Below, in pieces: positions 56,086 through 64,000 of a stretch of 64,000 bases of DNA (position 1 is the first letter of the stretch; every line of letters starts with the position of its first letter). The DNA is from Diprion similis (Eukaryota; Arthropoda; Insecta; Hymenoptera; Diprionidae): positions 2,299,497 through 2,363,496 of the forward strand of contig NC_060111.1 of assembly GCF_021155765.1 (NCBI RefSeq), given 5' to 3'. A program made the translations under genes and the position numbers. Under the pieces are notes generated by a model. It had not been told where the DNA came from and ran no database searches. It was given only the letters and a program-made list of their open reading frames with translations.

Positions 56086-59000
56086 TTAACTACCGCTGTC
56101 GGCGATTATTGATGATTCTGCTTCTCTACTTTCCGTTCCTTTTCTATACGAATTTCCAGTCAAACTGTCACCGCCACTCGCTGTTGCACCACCAACGACA
56201 GAGGAATTATTATCTAAATGTTGTAAACACGGCATTTCAGGCCCGGAGAGTAGCAGTGTTGTTTGCGTTGGAAGATTTGTCAAGGATACCATTCCGGGAT
56301 TCATCATTTGCTTGTTGAAACAACTTCTTAATGCCTCCTCGATTAGATTTCCTATCTTATCACGATCGTTCTGAAATAAATACGATCAGTTTTACAAATT
56401 TTATTGCATAATATGAATTTCCTGCCAAAATTTTAAAGGTGCAGCACTCTTTTCCTCGTTCCTACACCTCGTCTACTATTTTTTTCCCCTCTAGCATTAA
56501 CGGTCTTACTCACCTCGTTGATAAACCCAAAATGTACGAGTTCTTGTGCAAGAAGCATCGATGTGTCTATTTGCGTTACAGGACACGTCAGTTGCCTGTT
56601 CATTTTATCATCCATTCGCAAAAGTATTGTCATCTGAAACGAATGAACAGTAATGTAACAACAGCTTTGAAAAATGAACGTGAATCAAAATAAAAAATTT
56701 AACAAAGACTTACAAGCAGTTCGCGACTCTCCTCTCTAGGCTTGACGTTGCACATCATATTGACAACTCTCCGAGATTCGAAATCAAGTGGTTCGGGTGT
56801 TACGGACTTGACAGATTCCGTTACTTCTGGGGATATGGCACGAGGTCGAACCGGAGGCGGTAATTTAGCCATAAATGCAGTCAACGGGTATATTCCATAC
56901 CTGAATGTTAATCGAAAGAAGAAGATTATTTTCGATATTCAAAACAGCACGACTATTCAAAGTTGAATATTTTCATACCCTTAAACGAGATCAATTATTA
57001 GCAAGTATTAGATGCATCTACAAAAAAATTAAAAGGCCATATAATATTAGAAAGAAATTAGTAAGACAGTGGAAAAAATACACATGTGCAGACTATCGAT
57101 TGATATATGAAACGCTAGGAAAACCATTTTAAATGGGACCGTATAGAAAGCAAGTCTAATTCAAAACTTACTTTACATCTTCGACGAATTTCTCTAATTT
57201 TTCAGCAACTGGAATATCACTTGAACGAATTTGTTGCGGAGAACGACCTGCATAACGTATTTCAGCAACGACTGTATCGGGTCCGTACAGCCTTTGTAGC
57301 ACCTCATCTGTTATTGTCTCTGATATATTTGCTGAAAATGAAAGGAAATATCTGTCGTACTTGGATAGAGACCGACAATACAAGACGAGGGCAAGATATA
57401 CTTACTGGCTGAATTAACCAAAGCATGGGCAGCCAACAGCTTCAGTGTGTGAACCTCGAAAAGTAGAGGATGAAACAAAAGTTCTCTGGCACTAGGCCGA
57501 CAGATGGGATTCACTTGAAGACATTTATGAATAAAATCCTTCTGCTGGCTATCATCTAACGATTCTATAGTTTTATTGATATTTTCGTCCGTAACTACGG
57601 TACCAGTATCGCCGTTTCCTTGAATTTCTAATGCTGCCATTTCCAATGCACACATTCCAAAGGAATAAATGTCGGTAGCTGGAGTTAACGAGCCTGAGGA
57701 TAAAACCAGAAAGAAAGAAAAATATACCATAAACAATTTGACAAGCATTCCTTCCCTTACATGTCCAAATACTTTGGTTGATACTCAATGAAACTTACTT
57801 CCATATTCTGGAGCAACAAAATGCATATTCTTCATATTTTCCCTGTAGGTTTTGACGTGATGATGAATAGCATCAGGCGCGACTGTAATGTAAAAGAAAT
57901 TCACTTTGAGTTTGCAAGAATATGGTTGTAACATGTGAAAAAAAAAGATTAAAAAAGGTACAGGCAGTACAGAAGACTTTTCCCATGAAACATTGGAACA
58001 ACATCTCTTCTTTGGTGGGAAAATTTTTCCGTCTGTCACGTAATTCAAGATTTTTATATAATTATTGCAGTTTGTTAGTCGATCCTTTCATACCCACGAA
58101 ATTTTTTTCATAGAAGTACTTAAAAAAATCATTGATATAATAAGATTATTACAAGTGTAAATTGAGCCCTCATTTCATTCGGTTTTGAATTATATCCTGA
58201 CACACAGATAACACGTTCTTCATTAATTTTTTCCCGTCTATTCTCAGGACGAAATGGTGGTTCTTTTTTAGTAATAAGATTACGTTTAGCATCGTAACTG
58301 AGTGTGAAAGAAGTACTCGAAAAGTATACTTTCTATAATTAATATATTATGCGTAATAATAATATTGTTTACCTCTGTGCCTAATTTACTTAGCTGGCGA
58401 TAGGTGATAATCTGCCAAGTTTAGAAGTTTCGCCACTTCGCCACCTGTGGCAAGTTATGAGGCCAATTGATAGGTTGTAGATGTCGAAAATTTAATTTCT
58501 CCGGTAGATACGGTGAAAGTACGTTTGTACCCTCGTCTCTCTTGTTGAAGGCATTGCTGTTTTTTTCATTATCTAGATTAGAGGCTATTTGCTACAATTA
58601 AAAATGAGGACTCAAGTTACTCCTAGTGCAAAAGGAACATTAGAAAAACACAATCTTTTCGTCTAACTTCTGTGTACATCTAAATTTAGAATACGTTCTG
58701 TCCTATCTACTGCTAGAAAAAACCTTACATAGTTCCACTTCGTTTATAATAGTATTTAGTAACATCATTGGTACTCTCCAACGATGCAATTGCAATTGTG
58801 GAGATTTCTAATTTATCTACTCACGTTTCAATGTCATTGTTTCCTGTTTCAATTAAATATTATTTCATTTATTAAAACGGCTATGTGCTGATTGTAAATA
58901 ATCAGCTGAAAACGAGTTGTTTGCTTAAATAATCCGTTGATGATTTTTGCAAACGAGCAAAGCCATCAATCACAATTAGACATCCATTAAAACTATGTGT

Positions 59001-60240
59001 ATTCTCCGTATTAGCATTAAAGACAGAACAACCGGTCAGTCATAAGTACGTAACGTCATCCGCCTTATACGCTTACAATATTACTGCTTACCTGAACCAA
59101 TTTTAACTAGGCCATTGTGCTGAATAAAAATAGTATCACAGGTAAGATTTCCATGAATAATAGGAGGTGAGCAAGAATGCAGGTAACTGAAACAGGAATT
59201 TGATCAATGTATTACGACAATGCGACAGATTAAGGCAGAGGAAAACTGAAAACAATATCCTATTACTTAATAACTTCGTGACACACCTTAATGCTGAAAG
59301 AATTTGTGTACACCATCGTTTCCAAGCCTGCAGTGGTAATTTTTTAACGTTACGTTTCGTCCTTTTGAGGAATTGTTTTAACGATCCCGAAGACATATAT
59401 TCAGTTATGAATATTACCTACAAAATAAGAAATGAGCTTTTTAACTGGCAGGCAACCGTTGATTTGGTCAAATAATAAACCATCACTTACCCGTGGCTTG
59501 TCATTATGAGTATCTGTCCAATATCTATGAAATTTCACTATATTGGGATGCTCTAGTTGAGTCAAATTTTCAAAGACAAGTTGAATTTTCTCCTCTTGCG
59601 CTTTGAAATTCTTACGCTCGGAAAACTGTACCTCATTCCAAACAACCTCAACACCTTCCTCTGTGTCCATAGCAAGGTAGGCGCAATCAATGCCCGGCAA
59701 ATCCCTCTTTTCAGCCTGAAAAAAATTCCACTCGATTAGATTGAAAGAAGACGAATCGATCACAAACCTCGGAACTCTCCTTAGACAATAACGATTAAAC
59801 CTAAAAAGCACAGAATTATTATTTTATAAAAATGAGGTAAAATCTAGATAAATTCTTACTTCCATATCGGCGTTTGATAGATTCTTGTCGTTTTCCGCGG
59901 CGTTACTCCGAGCTGATCCTGCAAAGTTGGACCCTTCGGCTAGAGCAGATTTAGTAGGTACATAGACCTGTAACAAAAAATCAACAGATGGAGTGAATGG
60001 GTTGATTTATTGCGGCATAAAAAATAAGGCGAAAAGCAAGACTAAACAAGACATAAATGATAATTTTTGTTAACTACGGATGAGGTGACGATAGCGTGTG
60101 GAATCAGTTACCTCTTCTCGCCTCTTGAGCCAGCGTCCGCAGGGACTCTCCTCGAGGATTTCACTCTCATCCTCAGAATCCTCGCCACTTTCTCGCGGTG
60201 ACTTGTGCTCTGGGTCTGTGCTGGATCGACTCCCAGGCAT
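56086..60240 (-). CDS. Madm: Nuclear receptor-binding protein, NRBP/Madm pseudokinase
   Basis: Eleven coding exons on the minus strand: 60240-60112, 59967-59860, 59715-59491, 59417-59287, 59186-59092, 57882-57799, 57693-57406, 57331-57172, 56900-56714, 56633-56514, 56370-56086. They total 1812 nt (603 aa), in phase throughout. Conserved blocks: acidic SEDESEILEESPCGRWLKRREE; GIDCAYLAMDTEEGVEVVWN; VIFITEYMSSGSLKQFLK; IIHGNLTCDTIFIQHNGLVK; HFVAPEYG; ATDIYSFGMCALEMA; RPSARELLFHP. The catalytic-loop HRD is replaced by HGN and DFG is absent, so it is a pseudokinase (about 85-345), as in all NRBPs. Drosophila Madm binds Mlf1 and supports growth and ER-Golgi traffic. Insect-type features are a 36-residue exon between the acidic head and the kinase-like domain and a Ser/Gly-rich C-terminus. 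The ATG at 60240 is the first in frame. Confidence 0.95.
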
Positions 60241-61946
60241 TACATACAACAATTATGACGGCACGTTGAAAACTTGAAAGCTGCAGAACTGAGTCACCGA
60301 GTTAAATACCATAATAATATTATATTGATATTTAGAGTTACATTTGATCACTGCGAGAGAAGTGTGTATTATTAAAATGTGGATGAAGTAGAAAACGTCG
60401 GCGAAGGTAGGGGAAGTCAAGAGGGGGGTGAGTGAGGTTGAGTATAAAATTATTATCTTTTATTTAAATGTATTTATATATTGTATACGCCTCCTACTCC
60501 TCTACTAGAGTGACACATGCAGCACGACCGATCCCAATTTTAACGTGTTATGTCTATTATTATTTACGGCACTACGCGGTCTGGCAGCAAGACAATCTAT
60601 TCGCTAGTACTCGACGAACCGTTTCCGGCAGAATTCATCGCCGAAATATTATCCATCGAGATCACTGGTTTCAAATTAAAACCCGTGTGACGTGAAAGGG
60701 ATAGAATTATTACCGTGTGACACACACTATACACTGCTGCTCATTGCCATTGCGCTGTAATATCATCTCGCTCTATCTTCGGTTACCAAAAGCGTAATAC
60801 AAGTCTATGCACAACAGTAACGCCGCGCCCACCGGCAGCGACTGCCTCTCGCGGGAAAATCGGAGAGTTCGAATGTAATACATGATACATCCGCTCGTTC
60901 GTCGTCTAACTATTCGATTCTTTCGCCTAACTCTCATGCAGGGCCGAACGAGCAGATATCGGTGCCCGAAACATTTTTTCAAATTTCCAGTTATCACTTT
61001 CCAATGGATATGCGTAATTCAAATCGATGAAAATTGTCGGTATATGAACGATGAGTTTTTCGGATTTAAAATTTTTTTTTTTTTTTTTTTTTAAACAAAC
61101 TGTATATTTCGAATAAAAAAATAATCAACGTTTAGTATATACATCTAATATATGAGTAAACATTAATAACAATCTTATTATACGTATAGCAAGACGTTTG
61201 CGAATGTAGAATATACAGCATGACTGTATTAACTAACGATAAGTTATTAAGGCACAGTACAGTAAGTGTACGTATTTACATTCTCGTAATTATGTTGGTT
61301 ACAGAATTCATCGAAAAATTACAGAAATCTAGAGTTCCTTTTTCTTTTTCAATAGTCTAGCGTTACACGTGATATAAGTTATGGGGATGGTTACCCCTCA
61401 GTCGCAACCTGAACACTTTGATCCGAGAGTTGCAAAGACCAGGTCCTAGGCTTTTTTTTATATCATAATAATACATTATAAATTGTGACTCTATACTTCA
61501 AGACAACTATAAAATAGTATGCAATGAAAAATTGGTTGCCTAAAGAACTCTACATCAAAAATAAAATACCGATTAAATTTTCATATTGCGCGAATTTTGT
61601 TCGCTCGTAAATTGCTAACTGGATTTTTTTAAGTAATCAACATATGTATAAGTCATGTGCGAATGTAAAGAGTACTAACTAATATTTGTTCTTAATTTGT
61701 GGTAAACTTTTCAGTATCGCACCAAGCTTTGGAAAAATAAGGAAAACAGTAGGTATGTTCATAATGATAAGTACGTGACATGTCGGTGGATTGAAAATTG
61801 CATAGAAAATCAATAGAAATTAAATGCGTGATCCTCTACCAGCCTTTCGTAAGCTGGAACGAATGAATGTATAAACCTCAGAATATTGTTACGATGTGAC
61901 ACGTAACACTATTATGATAACAGGAAGCTGAAACCGGAAGGTATAA
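60241..61946. other. NRBP promoter/5' UTR and SLC10 3' UTR
   Basis: No supported coding exon. The CpG-bearing 60.25-61.0 kb part is the likely NRBP promoter. The AT-rich remainder with a T21 run is SLC10 3' UTR or spacer. Confidence 0.5.
61072..61092. repeat. T21 homopolymer
   Basis: Twenty-one T residues between NRBP and the SLC10 gene. No processed-gene remnant was recognised beside it. Confidence 0.8.
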
Positions 61947-64000
61947 TTAAGGGTTTTCAGTGCTGTTTGTTTTGGTGGATGCAGTTACAGTTGGTATCGG
62001 CTCTGTAGATCCCTGAAGTTTCTCAGCTGAAGCAGCGATGGATTTTTTCCGCCGATCTATAATCAATTTCACGATCCAAAGAATAGTCAATGGAATTGGC
62101 GTCATTATCGCAACTGATACTGGTGCAACTGCAAACGAGTAAACGAAATTATTGAAATAATTTTCCGGAATAGCGACGATATTTTATCCACAAATAGGTG
62201 TATTCTTACTGGTGGTCAAATCAGCAGCTGGTTGTGGTAACGAGAATCTGAGCAGAAATATGGAGATTCCAGTATTTTGAACTCCAGTTTCAATGGAGAT
62301 TGCTGTTATATCAGGGCCCGGTTGCCTCAGAACGAGGGCAAGCAAATACCCAAACAAATATCCCAGCCAGGGTAATCCAATACCAGCAACAATGATCTGC
62401 AAAGTAATTTGACCAACGTGTTACAATGAGTAATTACTTGTGAAGATCTAGAGAGATTCTAGTAAAGTAATATGGCAATTATTTTTTACGGTACTATTTG
62501 TAAATGAAAATTGTATAATTACCCTCCACGAAAACAGTTCGAAGAGATACAGATTGGTAATAATGGCAAATACGATGATAGCAATGATCAGCAGACTGCA
62601 CAACGGCTTCAATATTCTTACAAGTATCCTTGAGACCTTCGGCAGTTTTCTCTGAATCAGAAATCCGATACCCAACGGAATGACGAGGCCTACTGCGAAC
62701 ATTGCTATCCTCGAGTACGGAACTCCGAGATTCGCACTGTTGAAAATCGTTCTGCCAAGGGTGAAAATCCACAGCGGCATCATGCCTACGAATTATATAT
62801 GATTTGATTAATATTCTCCAAACGATTTTTGCAAAAATGGTACTGCAGTACATACAAGAGCGGGTCAGGAAACTCACCAAATGCAGCCAATGTACTGATG
62901 GTGGTCATTGTTACAGATAAATTGAGATTGCCGCCCAAAATTACTGTCCAAATATTAGATGCACCTCCGGCAGGACTCACACCAGCGAAAAACATTCCTA
63001 ACCGCATTTCAGGATCGTCTGGAAACAGGACTAATCCTATGCCGTAGCTCAGCTGTGAATTAAGATAAAGCACGTGATAATCACTGATGCAGATAATAAT
63101 AAAGTCAATTTCAAGATCAGATTCAAGATTTCATTTAATCAAGATCAATGGATAAAGTTATTTACCAGTGGCATCCAGACAAACTGGCAAACGAACCCAA
63201 TCGTTGGACCGATCGGTCGCTTCAAGGTACGTTTGCAGAGTGGCCAGTCCATGGCAGCGCCGAAGTTGATGTACATTATCGAGACCATGACGGCAACGAA
63301 TACTGTGAAAAGTGTATCGATGATGCGCTCTTCGCGAATAACGATAACCGACAGGGCATCGGAGGACTTATTCTCCTAAAATAAATGTAAAAATTCAATT
63401 TTAGGCAATTTAATACCCGCAGTTGTTAGATTTGTAAAAACTCTGTAAGATAAATATTGTTAGAAACTAGACGTTACAGAATAGAATAAACAGGTTCACT
63501 GGCTTATGAAGCGAACAAACAGGCAGCAAAATTAAAAGATGAGGAAAAATGCTTTAATGGCAATACCTGTTCCCAGTTTAACATCTGAAACAGGACTATT
63601 TTTCACAATAATACTGGTTGACACAGCAATCTTATATTCATTTTGTTACACATGTAAGCTTTCAATTCATACTTCTTCTATCTATAACGACTACTAGATA
63701 TCAAAAAGGGAGGTAAAAAGGGGTGATTTCACCCTTTGTAACACTTCACCTGGTCGGGAGAGATGATGGACAGAAAGATCTCAGCATTGCCCAAAAAGTT
63801 ACCATACACGACCAGTTTGCTACTCCAAACCGAATCGTTCACCGTGCTCGAATCCAAAACCGGCAATTCATCAACGGTTGCTACGGATTCTCTTGACGTC
63901 GTGACGGCGACGGTCCCGTTTGCGACGTCGGCCTCTGTTACGTCGGCGGTGAATGCCACGGAGAGTGTTTCGTGCATGTGAACCGTCACCGTCTGGGATT
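61947..64000 (-). CDS. SLC10-family transporter (P3 / ileal sodium-bile acid cotransporter-like), 5' end beyond window
   Basis: Six coding exons, minus strand: 64000(cut)-63750, 63375-63166, 63052-62878, 62785-62523, 62396-62210, 62128-61947. Phases agree and give about 422 residues. The truncated N-terminal part is a Val/Thr/Ser-rich, potentially glycosylated extracellular region (for example VVYGNFLGNAEIFLSI), then hydrophobic helices. SLC10 hallmarks: MYINFGAAMDW, GPTIGFVCQFVWMPL, MFFAGVSPAGGASNIWT, LNLSVTMTTISTLAAFG, SIETGVQNTGISI. The cytosolic tail is short, ending STENP. Long ectodomains before the SLC10 core are known in P3/SLC10A3-like members, which fits here. The transported substrate cannot be inferred; several SLC10 relatives are orphans. 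It lies head-to-tail with NRBP, about 1.7 kb apart. Confidence 0.88.

Overview
The window is nuclear DNA of an insect, most likely a hymenopteran. Genes are split into many small exons with GT/AG introns, CpG dinucleotides are common, AT-rich introns carry many simple repeats, and every recognisable protein is a typical animal one. The order is inferred from general composition, not proven. All exon joins were read by hand from splice sites and reading phase; no database or RNA evidence was used. In seven gene models the phases close from exon to exon, and in the six complete ones the coding length is an exact multiple of three.

Layout, left to right. (1) 1-24,000, minus strand: the Notch glycosyltransferase gene fringe, eight coding exons over 22 kb. 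Its last exon is not found and probably lies before base 1. Its introns hold an 809-bp foldback element (10469-11277), two copies of a second repeat (about 8625-8830 and 19060-19400) and many microsatellites. (2) 25568-31272, minus: lethal(3)malignant brain tumor, a chromatin reader with an FCS-type finger, three MBT repeats, a C2HC finger and a SAM domain (16 coding exons, 1281 aa). (3) 34399-36443, plus: a PCMTD1/2-type isoaspartyl-methyltransferase-domain protein with a SOCS-box-like C-terminus, divergent from l(3)mbt. (4) 38225-53393, plus: a large adhesion GPCR (21 coding exons, 1496 aa) with signal peptide, CUB, EGF-like, SEA-like, two Ig, HormR, GAIN/GPS and 7TM regions. Its 7.2-kb fifth intron contains two other genes: ETFBKMT/METTL20 on the minus strand (41340-44571) and a Gadd45 homologue on the plus strand (46655-47601). 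(5) 56086-60240, minus: the NRBP/Madm pseudokinase (11 coding exons, 603 aa). (6) 61947 to the window end, minus: an SLC10 (P3 / bile-acid cotransporter-like) gene whose 5' part is cut off at base 64,000.

The genes do not form one pathway: Notch modification, chromatin silencing, protein turnover, adhesion signalling, mitochondrial lysine methylation, stress response, trafficking/growth and transport are all represented. The points most worth following up are the nested-gene intron, the adhesion GPCR with an apparently non-cleavable GPS and an unusual ectodomain, the long foldback element, and a compact pre-miRNA-like hairpin at 54989-55038. No tRNA, rRNA, CRISPR, viral or bacterial-type gene was recognised.
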